From contig NZ_CP053835.1 in the NCBI RefSeq assembly GCF_013201725.1, positions 682,001 to 746,000 on the forward strand: 64,000 bases of DNA, written 5' to 3'. The stretch is from Arcobacter defluvii. Lineage in GTDB: Bacteria; Campylobacterota; Campylobacteria; Campylobacterales; Arcobacteraceae. The notes beneath the pieces were generated by a model. That model was not told the DNA's origin. It saw only the letters and a program-made list of their open reading frames with translations, and searched no databases. This document shows, piece after piece, positions 27,682-37,666 of the stretch. Both the position numbers and the translations under genes were made by a program. Every line of letters begins with the position of its first letter. The first letter of the stretch is position 1.

Positions 27682-29553
27682 TTATAAAACTTTTTCATTA
27701 AGAAATGAATCTTTAGGAAGTATAATATTGTATTCCAATCCTTCATTATTTCTACAATTAATTTTTCCATTTAATTGAAATGAGATAAGAGTTTTAATAA
27801 GACTAAATCCAAAACCATTTTCTACTTTATCAATATCTGCGCCAATACCATTATCTTTATATATAAAATTTATATTTTTATCATCTTTAAAAAAGTAGAT
27901 ACTAATTTTTGGATTAGGTATTTCTTTAAAAGCATATTTAACACTATTTAATATTAGCTCATTCATTACAAGTCCTATTGGGATTAGACTATTTTGATTC
28001 AATAAAATTTTGTGAATATTTAAATCATATGAAATATTTAAAGAAGAGTAACTATTTTTGATTTCAGATACAATTTCTTTAATATACTTTTTTAGTTCAA
28101 TTTTATTTGGATTTTCTATTTCTAAAAAGTTTTCATACAATATAGATATTGACTTGATTCTTTTTATGTTTTCATCTAAAATATCTTTATCTTTTTCATT
28201 AAGTAATTTGTCCTTATCCATATATAACAAGGCACTTATTATTTGCAAATTGTTTTTAATTCTATGAGATAACTCTTTTAATAATACTGTTTTATTTTTC
28301 ACTTGTATATCTAACTCTTTTGTTCTTTCATCAACTTTTTTTTCTAAATTTATATTTAGTTGAGTTACTTCATTTTTAGTTTTTTCTAAAATAAGATTTA
28401 ATGAAGTATATCTATATGCTAAAGCTATAGAAAAAAGAATAGAATCTATCGTTATTCCAATATCAACTCCTTTAAATAAATACCAATTATAAGCTATTAA
28501 AGAAGCTGCAATAGAAGATGTCAAAAAAGCACCAATACAACCAAAAATAGTTGCTAAAGTGAAAAATATTGCTTTTTTACTTCCTCTTATAAATGAATAA
28601 AGCCCCAAGAATAACATGTATATACTAAATAATGGAGTAATGCAAGAAGCATAAAAAATAGTATATTCATAGCCTAAAATAGTTGTAAGAATACATATTC
28701 CAATATGAATAACTAAAATATAGTTTGTATATTTATCTATTTTAGGAAAGCTATCTTTTAACTCTAAGAATGATTTAGCAAATAATAAACTAAAAATCAA
28801 ATAAAAAAGTATAGTAATAGATTGCATCCAGTTTTGAGTATTTGGATAGTCATAGAGTATATACTTAAAAGTATGGCTGTCATAACTTAAACTTGCTATA
28901 AGATAGGACAATAAATATAAAGAGTAATAAAAATATGGCTTATATCTTGCAATAACAAATATCAGAAAATTAAAAATTAAAATTGCAGAAACAATACTAT
29001 AAGTACTTATTACTATCAAATCCATATCAATTATTTTTTCATAAAAATTCTTTTCACTTAAAATTGAAAAAGGTATAATAAAAGGATCTCTTGTTTTTAT
29101 CTGTAAATATACAGTTGATTTACCATTGGAAAAGTTGTGAATTTGATTTAGAAGATTAATTTTCATTGATCTTTCTTTAAAGGGTAATAATGTACCTAAT
29201 TTATAAGTTGTCAAGCTATTTTGCTCATCATATATATAAATATTAATAGTATCTATCCAAGGTGTATCAAATACAAAATATCTTTCTAATTTATTATTTG
29301 TTTCATTTATTACATCAAATTTAAGCCAATAAGTTGATTGTGTAAAAAATGTTAAAAAAACTTTTTTATTTTCTTTTATAAAGCTTTTATTATCTAACTC
29401 TTTTATTTTATTTATATCGTAAGATGAGTTTTTATCTTCGAAATAACTTATCTTTTCTCCTTCATAAGATGAGTTCTCATTTGATAAATTTATCTCTGTT
29501 GCAAAAGCAGAAGAAAATCCAATAAATAAAATTATTAAATAATATATTTTCAA
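27682..29553 (-). CDS. 7TM-DISM sensor histidine kinase (HisKA_2 type)
   Basis: A 623-residue sensor kinase. I place the start at TTG 29553, behind AAGGA, because the protein then begins MKIYYLIILFIGFSSAFATE, a proper signal peptide; a longer frame to 29709 would run through the divergent promoter and the first codons of the regulator gene. A periplasmic 7TMR-DISMED2 domain (ligand-binding jelly roll) is followed by seven membrane segments, a coiled coil, and a HisKA_2 domain with phospho-histidine in LSHRIKNNLQI. HATPase motifs NELILNSVKYAF and NGIGAD, GFGFSL follow. It is divergently paired with the response regulator. Confidence 0.85.
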   Translation of the reverse strand: MKIYYLIILFIGFSSAFATEINLSNENSSYEGEKISYFEDKNSSYDINKIKELDNKSFIKENKKVFLTFFTQSTYWLKFDVINETNNKLERYFVFDTPWIDTINIYIYDEQNSLTTYKLGTLLPFKERSMKINLLNQIHNFSNGKSTVYLQIKTRDPFIIPFSILSEKNFYEKIIDMDLIVISTYSIVSAILIFNFLIFVIARYKPYFYYSLYLLSYLIASLSYDSHTFKYILYDYPNTQNWMQSITILFYLIFSLLFAKSFLELKDSFPKIDKYTNYILVIHIGICILTTILGYEYTIFYASCITPLFSIYMLFLGLYSFIRGSKKAIFFTLATIFGCIGAFLTSSIAASLIAYNWYLFKGVDIGITIDSILFSIALAYRYTSLNLILEKTKNEVTQLNINLEKKVDERTKELDIQVKNKTVLLKELSHRIKNNLQIISALLYMDKDKLLNEKDKDILDENIKRIKSISILYENFLEIENPNKIELKKYIKEIVSEIKNSYSSLNISYDLNIHKILLNQNSLIPIGLVMNELILNSVKYAFKEIPNPKISIYFFKDDKNINFIYKDNGIGADIDKVENGFGFSLIKTLISFQLNGKINCRNNEGLEYNIILPKDSFLNEKVL

Positions 29554-29620
29554 GATAATCCTTCTGAATTTTTTTGTATGATATAATAATAAGATAGAAG
29601 AATAAATAAAGAGATTAAAA

Positions 29621-30292
29621 GTGAATATTATTATTTTAGAAGATGAAGCAATTATGATGATGTTTTTAAAGGACTCCTTAGAAAAAAAAGGACATACAGT
29701 AAAAGCCACATTTAACAGCTATCTAGGTTTTTTTGAAGTTATAGAAAAAGAGAACATTGATTTAGTTTTTATGGATATTTTAATAAAAGGCCCATTAGAT
29801 GGAACTCAAGTTGCTACAAAATTAAGAGAGATAAATAAAACTATAAAAATTGTATTTATTACTTCATATAAAGATACCCAAACTTTACAAATGGCAAAAC
29901 TATCAAAACCAAATGGATATTTGATTAAGCCCATATCAAAAGAGGATTTAGAAGCTATCTTAATGGTTTGCGAATCAAATGCTAAAATAGAAATAAAAAA
30001 TGATGACTATATAACAATAGCTACTTATAAATATGATGTGATAAATAAAACTGTAAAAGAAAATAATAATTTAATAAAACTTACAAAAAAAGAATTACAA
30101 TGTTTTGAGTTATTACTTCAAAATAAAAACAATCACATTCCCCATGAAATTTTAATAAACCATCTTTGGAATATTGATACATCAAACAAGGCTAGTTCAC
30201 TAAGAGAACTTGTGTATAGAATAAGAAAAAAACTACCAAATATAGAAGTAGAAAATAGTATAAATATAGGTTACATTCTAAAAGATTATTAA
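29621..30292 (+). CDS. OmpR-family response regulator
   Basis: A 223-residue regulator starting at GTG 29621. The receiver domain has the acidic pair Glu7-Asp8, the phosphorylation site Asp52 (LVFMDILIKG), Thr in FITSYKD and Lys in LIKPIS. The C-terminal winged helix (LTKKELQCFELLLQN, then ASSLRELVYRIRKKL, NIGYILKDY) is the Trans_reg_C type that binds direct repeats. It is divergent from its probable kinase and lies 75 bases upstream of tpsA, whose promoter has matching repeats. Confidence 0.9.
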   Translation: MNIIILEDEAIMMMFLKDSLEKKGHTVKATFNSYLGFFEVIEKENIDLVFMDILIKGPLDGTQVATKLREINKTIKIVFITSYKDTQTLQMAKLSKPNGYLIKPISKEDLEAILMVCESNAKIEIKNDDYITIATYKYDVINKTVKENNNLIKLTKKELQCFELLLQNKNNHIPHEILINHLWNIDTSNKASSLRELVYRIRKKLPNIEVENSINIGYILKDY

Positions 30293-30303
30293 AAATAATA
30301 AAT

Positions 30304-30337
30304 TTCTAACACCATTCTAATTCCCCGATTCTATAAT
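30304..30337 (+). promoter_or_regulatory. tpsA promoter with direct repeats for the response regulator
   Basis: TTCTAA at 30304-30309 and TTCTAA at 30315-30320 are exact direct repeats 11 bases apart; a third, TTCTAT, is at 30329-30334. A TATAAT -10 box lies at 30332-30337, about 30 bases before the tpsA start. Helical-turn spacing upstream of the -10 is what OmpR-type dimers need for activation. Confidence 0.5.
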
Positions 30338-30367
30338 TATCTATAGAAATAAACATAGGGAGATATA

Positions 30368-33300
30368 ATGAAATTTAAATCAGATTTTAGCTCAAGATTT
30401 AGAATCCTAAAAGGTGGAAAAATTTCACTAATGGTGTCTGCACTTCTAGGAAGTGTAACTTTGAGTGTTGCTTCTCCCACAGCAGGAGTTGTAACAAGTG
30501 GAACTGCAAATATTTCACAAAGTGGAAATACCACAAATATAAACCAAAGTTCTAATAAAGCCACTATAAACTGGCAAGACTTTTCAATCAAATCAAATGA
30601 AACAGTAAACTTTAATCAGCCAAATAAAAATAGTATAACTTTAAATAGAGTTGTAGGTAATGAAAAATCAGTAATAGATGGAGCACTAAACGCAAATGGA
30701 CAAGTTTGGATTTTAAACTCAAATGGTGTGTTGTTTAATAAAACAGCAAAAGTAAATACAGCAGGAATAGTAGCTACTACAAAAGAGTTAAGTGATGCAG
30801 ATTTTAATGCTGGAAATTATAACTTCAAAGGTGACTCAAAAGCTAGTGTTATAAACCTAGGAACAATAGAAGTATCAAATAGTGGTTATGTAGTTCTAGC
30901 TTCAAATGAAGTAAAAAATGCAGGAACAATAAAAGCAGTAAAAGGAAAAGTATATTTATCAGGTGCAGATAAATATAGCTTAAATTTAAATGGAAACTCT
31001 CTTGTAAGCCTTAGTGTAAAAAAAGGTGTTTTAGATGCTTTAGTAGAAAACTCAGGAACTGTTATTGCTAATGGTGGAGAAATATATCTAAGTACAAATG
31101 CTGTAAATGAACTACTAAAAGGTGTAGTAAATAATACAGGGATTCTTGAAGCTAACTCTTTGGATGGTGTTACAGGGAAAGTAGAATTGTTTGCCCATGG
31201 TGGAGAAGTTCAAGTAGGTGGAACAATAAAAGCAAAAGATGGCTTTGTTGAAACTTCAGGGAAAAAATTTTCAATTGATAAAAATACAAATATCAAAGCA
31301 AAAACTTGGTTAATAGACCCTACAAATTTAACAGTAAATGATGCAACAGCTTATGAAACAGCACTAGGAAATGGAACAGACACTTTAATCAAAACAGATA
31401 ATGCAACAGGAAGTGATGAGGGGAATATCTACATCAATGATACGATTAATTGGACAACAAACGCAAAACTTACCCTTGATGCTTATAATAATATTTATAT
31501 CAATAAAGCAATAAGTGCTACCAATGGAAAACTTGCTTTATATTATGGAGATAGTGGAGATTATTATATAAATGCAAAAGTAAACCTAAGTGCAGGTCAA
31601 AACTTCTTTACAAAAAAAGCAAGTGATTCAGCTGAGACCTCTTGGACAGTTGTAACAACAGCAAGTGATGTACAAAGTATGTCTTTATCAGGAAATACAG
31701 TTTTAGGTGCAGATGTAGATGCAAGTGGTATTTCAAATTGGACTCCAATAGGAAATTTCTCAACAAGATTCACAGGAAATTTTGATGGACTTGGACATAC
31801 TATTGATAAACTTTATATAAATAATAGTTCATTTTACCTTGGATTATTTGGCGCTACCAATTCCTCAAGCACCATAAAAAATGTTGGGCTTATTAATGTG
31901 AATATTATTGGAAATAACTTTGTCGGAGGTTTGGTTGGTGCTTCTTCTTCAACAATCAAAAACTCATATGTTAGTGGAACAGTGAGTGGAGATACTTATA
32001 TTGGAGGTTTAGTTGGATGGAATGATTCAACAATCGAAAACTCATATGCTAGTGCAACAGTGAGTGGATATAGCTTTGTCGGAGGTTTGGTTGGAATTAA
32101 TACTTCAACAATCAAATATTCATATGCTAGTGGAACAGTGAATGGATATAGTGATTTTGGAGGTTTGGTTGGAAGTGATAATAATATAATCGAAAACTCA
32201 TACTATAATAAAGATACAAATACAGCAAGTATGGGTGATAGTTATCGTGGGAAAACAAAAGCAGAGATTTTAGCTGCATTTGCTGGAAATACTGCTTGGG
32301 TGACAACTGGAGCAGATATTGTGGGATATGGTATTTTTGATAGTGGTATTAGCTTGCCTCTTTTAAAAACATTTGCAACACCCACATCTACACTTTTTGA
32401 AAGTGGATATGGAACAGAAGAAAGTGCTTATACAATCACAAACTGGACACAACTACAAAATATCAATAATAGTAATATTTTAACTAAAAACTACTATTTC
32501 CAACTTTTAAATAATCTTAGTAATACAACTTCAGATTATACAAATCTAGCAAGTTCAACTGCAAATGGTGGAGCTGGATGGAATCCTTTAGGAAATGACT
32601 CAGCACAATTTACAGGAAATTTTGATGGACTTGGACACACAATTTCAGATTTATATATTAATAGACCAACCACCCATTTTATAGGTCTTTTTGGATATAC
32701 CAATGGGGCAACTATTCGTAATATAGGCATTAAAGGAACGATTACAGGAGATACTATTGTTGGAGGTTTGGTTGGTTTTTTATTTGGCTCAACAGTTGAA
32801 GACTCTTATTCAAATGTAACAGTAAGTGGAAAGGACTCTGTTGGAGGATTAGTTGGATTTAATCGAGATGCTTCGACCATTAAAAACTCTTATGCAACAG
32901 GAACCGTGAGTGGAACTACTACTGTAGGAGGTTTGGTTGGATATAATGGTGCGGCTTCAAGCATTGAAAACTCATATGCTAGTGGAACAGTAGAGGGAGT
33001 TGTTAATGTAGGAGGATTGGTTGGAAATAATGATTCAACCATTAAAAACTCATATGCTAGTGGAACAGTAGAGGGAGGACATGGTGTTGGAGGATTGGTT
33101 GGAGTTAGTTCTCCAGACATTGAAAATTCATACTATGATAAAGATACAAATACAGATAGTTCTATGGATGATATTTCTTACGGAAGAACAAAAGCAGAAA
33201 TTTTAGCTTTAGTTGGTGGAGCTTGGGATAATACTATTTGGAGTAAAACAAGTGGTGGAAGTAGTGTAGAGGGATATGAGATATTAGAACTTCCATATTT

Positions 33301-35995
33301 AATTGGTGTTACAAGAGATGAAGATAAATCTGTAGTATTATTATTTAATAGTGGATTAGGAACAAGTGTAAATCCATATACTATAAAAAACTGGACACAA
33401 CTGCAAAATATCAATAATAGTAATATTTTAACTAAAAACTACTATTTTCAACTTTTAAATAATCTTAGTAATACAACTTCAGATTATACAAATCTAGCAA
33501 GTTCAACTACAAATGGCGGAGCTGGATGGAATAGTTTAGGAAATGGCTCAGCACAATTTAAAGGAAACTTTGATGGACTTGGACATACTATTGATAAACT
33601 TTATATAAATAATAGTACTGATGAATTTGTAGGACTTTTTGGATATACAAATGGAGCAACCATTAGTAATGTAGGTGTTACGAATGTAGATATTACAAAA
33701 TTAGGGACTACTAATAGTTATGTGGGAGGATTAGTTGGGCGTAATAATTCTTCTTCAATAAACAATTCATATTCAACTGGACTTATAAGTTCATATATTA
33801 ATGATAATAATTCAATGAGTACTTCACGCTCTCATGTAGGAGGATTAGTTGGATTAAATGATAATTCTTCTTCAATAAATAATTCATATACAACTGGAAC
33901 TGTTTATACAACTGGAAGTGACTATGCATATATAGGAGGATTAGTTGGGCGTAATGATTCTTCTTCAATAAATAATTCATATTCAACTGGAAGTGTTAAT
34001 GGAAGTGCAAATTCATATCTTACTATGGGAGGGTTAGTTGGTGCTGTTTTTATATCTGGAACAAATTCTTCAACAGTAACAAATTCATTTTGGGATACAC
34101 AAACTTCAGGGCAAAATACAAGTAGCGGAGGAACTGGCTTAACAACAGCACAAATGTCTTATGGACAGATATTTAAAGATGCCTCTTGGGATATTGTAGC
34201 AGATAGTTCAGTTACTTCTTCAACACCAGTTTTAAAATATGATAGTATAAATGATAAATATGTATGGGCAATAGCACCCCTATCATTATCATATAATTTA
34301 GGAACTAAAACTTCGCAATATAATGGATTAACACAAAATTTAAGTAGTTTTTATACAACAGCAACTTCAATCTTTGGAAATAGTTATAGCTTTTTAGATG
34401 GAACATATAAATTCCAAGTAAATGGAATAGATGTAACAGGATATAAAAATGCAGCTACTTATGAGAATATAAAAGTAGCTTCAACAAATGATTTCTTAAA
34501 TATTGCAAGTTCTGGAAATACAGATGGAACATTAACAATTGCAAAAAAAGCAATAACAGTAAACGCAGATGATTTAAGTAAAATCTATGGACAAACAGAT
34601 GCAAACCTAACTTATACAGCAACTGGCCTAGTAGGAAATGATACATTAACAGGAAATCTAAAAAGAGTAACAGGAGAAAATGTAGGAGAATATACAATTT
34701 CACAAGATACAACTTTAACAAACTCAAACTATACAGTTACCTTCACAAATGGTAAATATACAATCACTCCAAAAGCAATAACAGTAAGCGCAGATGATTT
34801 AAGTAAAATCTATGGGCAAACAGATGCAAACCTAACTTATTCAACAACTGGCCTAGTAGGAAATGATACATTAACAGGAAATCTAAAAAGAGTAACAGGA
34901 GAAAATGTAGGAGAATATACAATTTCACAAGATACAACTTTAACAAACTCAAACTATACAGTTACATTCACAAATGGAAAATATACAATCACTCCAAAAG
35001 CCATAACAGTAAGCGCAGATGATTTAAGTAAAATCTATGGGCAAACAGATGCAAGTTTAACTTATACAGCAACAGGATTAGTAGGAAATGATACATTAAG
35101 TGGAAGTTTAAAAAGAGTATCAGGAGAAAATGTAGGAGAATATACAATTTCACAAGATACAACTTTAACAAACTCAAACTATACAGTTACCTTCACAGAT
35201 GGAAAATATACAATCACTCCAAAAGCAATAACAGTAAGCGCAAATGATTTAAGTAAAATCTATGGGCAAACAGATGCAAGTTTAACTTATACAGCAACAG
35301 GATTAGTAGGAAATGATACATTAAGTGGAAATCTAAAAAGAGTAAGTGGAGAAAATGTAGGAGAGTATGTAATCTCTCAAGATACAACTTTATCAAACTC
35401 AAACTATACAGTTACATTCACAAATGGTAAATATACAATCACTCCAAAAGCAATAACAGTAAGCGCAGAAAATAAATCTAAAACCCAAGGAGAAAATAAT
35501 CCAAGTTTAACTTATGTAGTAAATGGATTAATTGGAAATGATATTTTAATTGGAAATTTAAGTACAACTGCAACTGTATCAAGTGATGTGGGAACTTATG
35601 AGATAACTCAAGGTGATTTAGCTAATGGTAATTATGCAATAACATTTAATGATGGTGAATTAACAGTTCTTGCTAAAAATACGCCAACGCCAAATCCTGA
35701 ACCAACGCCAACGCCACCAGATTTATCAAAAATCATAGATAATATAGATAAAACAATAAGAGTAAATGTTCCAAATAGAGGCGTTATCCCTCCTGTTGCT
35801 TCTACTACTAATCCAACTCAAACAAATAATGGACAAGAAGTAAATAATATAGGAAGTGTGAACCCAGATGAGGGAGGAATTATAGTTGATAGAAACTCAA
35901 ATGTTAGAATAATAAATGGAGGAGTTAAACTACCAATAGGATTAACACTACTCTCAGATACAACACCAGATAACCAAATAGGAGAAACAAACTAA
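30368..35995 (+). CDS. TpsA exoprotein: filamentous-hemagglutinin-like adhesin with GLUG and MBG repeats
   Basis: A 1875-residue secreted protein, the substrate of the TpsB pore encoded next. An extended signal (basic MKFKSDFSSRFRILKGGK, hydrophobic to about residue 36) precedes the TPS secretion domain (about 37-300; ANGQVWILNSNGVLFNKTA and similar beta-helix motifs). About 470-615, 770-920 and 1090-1240 carry GLUG-type repeats (VGGLVG). Five MBG-type repeats of 75 residues each follow (about 1395-1770), then a proline/threonine-rich linker and a C-terminal 100 residues. The lack of a toxin domain and the repeat architecture suggest an adhesin for surfaces or cell aggregation. The stop overlaps tpsB by one base. 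Confidence 0.9.
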   Translation: MKFKSDFSSRFRILKGGKISLMVSALLGSVTLSVASPTAGVVTSGTANISQSGNTTNINQSSNKATINWQDFSIKSNETVNFNQPNKNSITLNRVVGNEKSVIDGALNANGQVWILNSNGVLFNKTAKVNTAGIVATTKELSDADFNAGNYNFKGDSKASVINLGTIEVSNSGYVVLASNEVKNAGTIKAVKGKVYLSGADKYSLNLNGNSLVSLSVKKGVLDALVENSGTVIANGGEIYLSTNAVNELLKGVVNNTGILEANSLDGVTGKVELFAHGGEVQVGGTIKAKDGFVETSGKKFSIDKNTNIKAKTWLIDPTNLTVNDATAYETALGNGTDTLIKTDNATGSDEGNIYINDTINWTTNAKLTLDAYNNIYINKAISATNGKLALYYGDSGDYYINAKVNLSAGQNFFTKKASDSAETSWTVVTTASDVQSMSLSGNTVLGADVDASGISNWTPIGNFSTRFTGNFDGLGHTIDKLYINNSSFYLGLFGATNSSSTIKNVGLINVNIIGNNFVGGLVGASSSTIKNSYVSGTVSGDTYIGGLVGWNDSTIENSYASATVSGYSFVGGLVGINTSTIKYSYASGTVNGYSDFGGLVGSDNNIIENSYYNKDTNTASMGDSYRGKTKAEILAAFAGNTAWVTTGADIVGYGIFDSGISLPLLKTFATPTSTLFESGYGTEESAYTITNWTQLQNINNSNILTKNYYFQLLNNLSNTTSDYTNLASSTANGGAGWNPLGNDSAQFTGNFDGLGHTISDLYINRPTTHFIGLFGYTNGATIRNIGIKGTITGDTIVGGLVGFLFGSTVEDSYSNVTVSGKDSVGGLVGFNRDASTIKNSYATGTVSGTTTVGGLVGYNGAASSIENSYASGTVEGVVNVGGLVGNNDSTIKNSYASGTVEGGHGVGGLVGVSSPDIENSYYDKDTNTDSSMDDISYGRTKAEILALVGGAWDNTIWSKTSGGSSVEGYEILELPYLIGVTRDEDKSVVLLFNSGLGTSVNPYTIKNWTQLQNINNSNILTKNYYFQLLNNLSNTTSDYTNLASSTTNGGAGWNSLGNGSAQFKGNFDGLGHTIDKLYINNSTDEFVGLFGYTNGATISNVGVTNVDITKLGTTNSYVGGLVGRNNSSSINNSYSTGLISSYINDNNSMSTSRSHVGGLVGLNDNSSSINNSYTTGTVYTTGSDYAYIGGLVGRNDSSSINNSYSTGSVNGSANSYLTMGGLVGAVFISGTNSSTVTNSFWDTQTSGQNTSSGGTGLTTAQMSYGQIFKDASWDIVADSSVTSSTPVLKYDSINDKYVWAIAPLSLSYNLGTKTSQYNGLTQNLSSFYTTATSIFGNSYSFLDGTYKFQVNGIDVTGYKNAATYENIKVASTNDFLNIASSGNTDGTLTIAKKAITVNADDLSKIYGQTDANLTYTATGLVGNDTLTGNLKRVTGENVGEYTISQDTTLTNSNYTVTFTNGKYTITPKAITVSADDLSKIYGQTDANLTYSTTGLVGNDTLTGNLKRVTGENVGEYTISQDTTLTNSNYTVTFTNGKYTITPKAITVSADDLSKIYGQTDASLTYTATGLVGNDTLSGSLKRVSGENVGEYTISQDTTLTNSNYTVTFTDGKYTITPKAITVSANDLSKIYGQTDASLTYTATGLVGNDTLSGNLKRVSGENVGEYVISQDTTLSNSNYTVTFTNGKYTITPKAITVSAENKSKTQGENNPSLTYVVNGLIGNDILIGNLSTTATVSSDVGTYEITQGDLANGNYAITFNDGELTVLAKNTPTPNPEPTPTPPDLSKIIDNIDKTIRVNVPNRGVIPPVASTTNPTQTNNGQEVNNIGSVNPDEGGIIVDRNSNVRIINGGVKLPIGLTLLSDTTPDNQIGETN
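32441..33588 (+). repeat. Duplicated segment inside tpsA
   Basis: About 200 bases starting at 32441 recur at 33389 (offset 948) with only about ten differences by eye. Both encode NWTQLQNINNSNILTKNYYF and a following GNFDGLGHTI block, after which the GLUG repeats begin. A third, more divergent copy of the GNFDGLGHTI block is at about 31775. Each block starts a GLUG module, so the module as a whole was duplicated. Confidence 0.8.
34550..35675 (+). repeat. Five tandem 225-bp MBG-type repeats in tpsA
   Basis: Units start at 34550, 34775, 35000, 35225 and 35450, each exactly 225 bases apart. Units 1-4 are near-identical (ITVSADDLSKIYGQTDA at the start, TNGKYTITPKA at the end); unit 5 has diverged. 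Near-identity means copy number can change by recombination. Confidence 0.93.
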
Positions 35996-37662
35996 TGAAA
36001 AATGTAAATAAAATATTAACAATTTCACTTCTAACATCAAGTGTACTTTTAGGAGCAACACCAAATATAGGAGATGTAAATAGACAAATCCAAGCTCCAA
36101 AAGATTTGCCAAAAAAAGTTACTCCTTTGGTGGATATTGATGGTGTAAAAAAATATAAAGAACCGATGTCTGATGATAAAAGTGGTAAAACAATTTTTGT
36201 AAAAGATTTTAAAATAGAAAATGCAATTCATATAAGTGAAACTGAACTAAAAAATCTAATATCTTCTTTTATAAATAAAGATTTGACTTTTTCTCAACTT
36301 CAAGAAGTAGCTTCTATTATTACAAAAGAATATAGAAAACAAGGATACTTTGTAGCAAGGGCTTATCTTCCTATTCAAAATATTCAAGAAAATGATAATG
36401 TAATTGTTATTTCTATCATTGAAGGAAATTATGGAGAGTTTAAACTAAAAAATACTTCTTTAGTAAAAGATAGTGTAGTTCAAAATATGCTAGATGAAGC
36501 AAAAAAAGATAATGTAATTGCTACTTCAACTTTAGAAAGAAGTATGCTTCTTATAAATGATACTCCAGGTGTAATGGTTTCAAAAGCAGAACTTATGCCA
36601 GGAGCTGAAGTTGGAACAAGCGACTTTGATATAGAAACTACTTCTCAAAATAGACTGGATGGTTATGTGGTTGCTGATAATTATGGAAGTAAATATACAG
36701 GAAGAAATAGAGTTCAAGCTTTGGTAAATGTAAACTCTCCTTTTAATATAGGCGATAAATTAACAGTTTCTGGTCTTGTAAGTAATGGTGCAGATTTGAA
36801 AAATGGTAAAATTGCTTATTCAGCTCCTTTGGCTTCAAATGGTCTAAGAGGTGAAATGTCTTACTCAAGAACTGATTACTCTTTGACAAAAGATTATAAA
36901 TATCTAAACGCAGATGGTGATTCTGAAATTTTTGATTTAGGAGTTTCTTATCCAGTAATAAGAACTCAAAGTGAAAACCTAAACCTATCTTTGAAGTTTG
37001 CTAATAAAGATATGAATGATTATCAAGATAGTGATAAAACAGCAGATAAAAATATAAAATCATTTGTAGCTTCTGTGGCTTACTTGAAAGATTATTCTTT
37101 GTTAGGTTTAGCTTCTAGATTTGATTCTAATTTTAATCTAACTACTGGAAGATTAAATTCAGATAATTCTAATGTAGATACAGGAAGATATAATAAAATA
37201 GACTTCTATGTTTCAATTCTTTTATACCTAAATCAAACTTTCTCTTTAAATACAAACCTAACAGCTCAAAAAGTATTGGGAAGTAAAAATCTAGATGGTA
37301 GTGAAGACTTAAGCCTAGGTGGAGCTTATGGGGTAAAACTTTACCCAGATAGTGAACAAAGTGCAGAAAATGGATATATCTTTAATACAGAATTGTTTAG
37401 TCAACTTCCAAATATAAATCAATATTCTCATAAAGTAGGATTGTTCTATGATGTAGGTAATGTATATATGGAAGATTCAAGCCAAGATGCAAACTTTGAT
37501 AGAGCAACTCTTCAAGATGTAGGAGTAGGGTATTATTCAAACTATAAAGATTTCTTTTTGAAAACACAAATGGCATGGAATTTAAACTCACAAGCAATAT
37601 CAAGTGAAACAACATCACATGGAAATACAAAACTGTTAATCCAAGCTGGAATGGTGTTTTAG
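35995..37662 (+). CDS. TpsB outer-membrane transporter (ShlB/FhaC family)
   Basis: A 555-residue Omp85-superfamily pore that exports TpsA. It has a signal peptide (to about residue 20), a proline-containing linker, a POTRA domain at about 68-150 (FVKDFKIENAIHISETELKN, YRKQGYFVARAYLP), and a C-terminal 16-stranded barrel ending in hydrophobic F. The segment SLGGAYGVKLYP resembles the conserved motif where loop L6 enters the barrel (RGY-type region in the family). Its ATG overlaps the tpsA stop, so both are translated together. Confidence 0.92.
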   Translation: MKNVNKILTISLLTSSVLLGATPNIGDVNRQIQAPKDLPKKVTPLVDIDGVKKYKEPMSDDKSGKTIFVKDFKIENAIHISETELKNLISSFINKDLTFSQLQEVASIITKEYRKQGYFVARAYLPIQNIQENDNVIVISIIEGNYGEFKLKNTSLVKDSVVQNMLDEAKKDNVIATSTLERSMLLINDTPGVMVSKAELMPGAEVGTSDFDIETTSQNRLDGYVVADNYGSKYTGRNRVQALVNVNSPFNIGDKLTVSGLVSNGADLKNGKIAYSAPLASNGLRGEMSYSRTDYSLTKDYKYLNADGDSEIFDLGVSYPVIRTQSENLNLSLKFANKDMNDYQDSDKTADKNIKSFVASVAYLKDYSLLGLASRFDSNFNLTTGRLNSDNSNVDTGRYNKIDFYVSILLYLNQTFSLNTNLTAQKVLGSKNLDGSEDLSLGGAYGVKLYPDSEQSAENGYIFNTELFSQLPNINQYSHKVGLFYDVGNVYMEDSSQDANFDRATLQDVGVGYYSNYKDFFLKTQMAWNLNSQAISSETTSHGNTKLLIQAGMVF

Positions 37663-37666
37663 GATG

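Noticed and set aside
29554-29709. Longer histidine-kinase start at 29709
   Set aside because: It would overlap the divergent regulator gene and its promoter and hide the signal peptide; TTG at 29553 has a ribosome site.
31920-34080. Repeated VGGLVG-coding DNA resembling a repeat array
   Set aside because: The units are in-frame coding repeats of unequal length without spacers; not a CRISPR array.
34455-35402. Four similar leucine-rich frames on the minus strand at 225-bp steps
   Set aside because: They are antisense reflections of the MBG repeats in tpsA and have no ribosome sites.
30368-35995. TpsA as the LapG substrate
   Set aside because: No LapA-type retention module or alanine-alanine-glycine site is seen at the N-terminus; left only as an open question.
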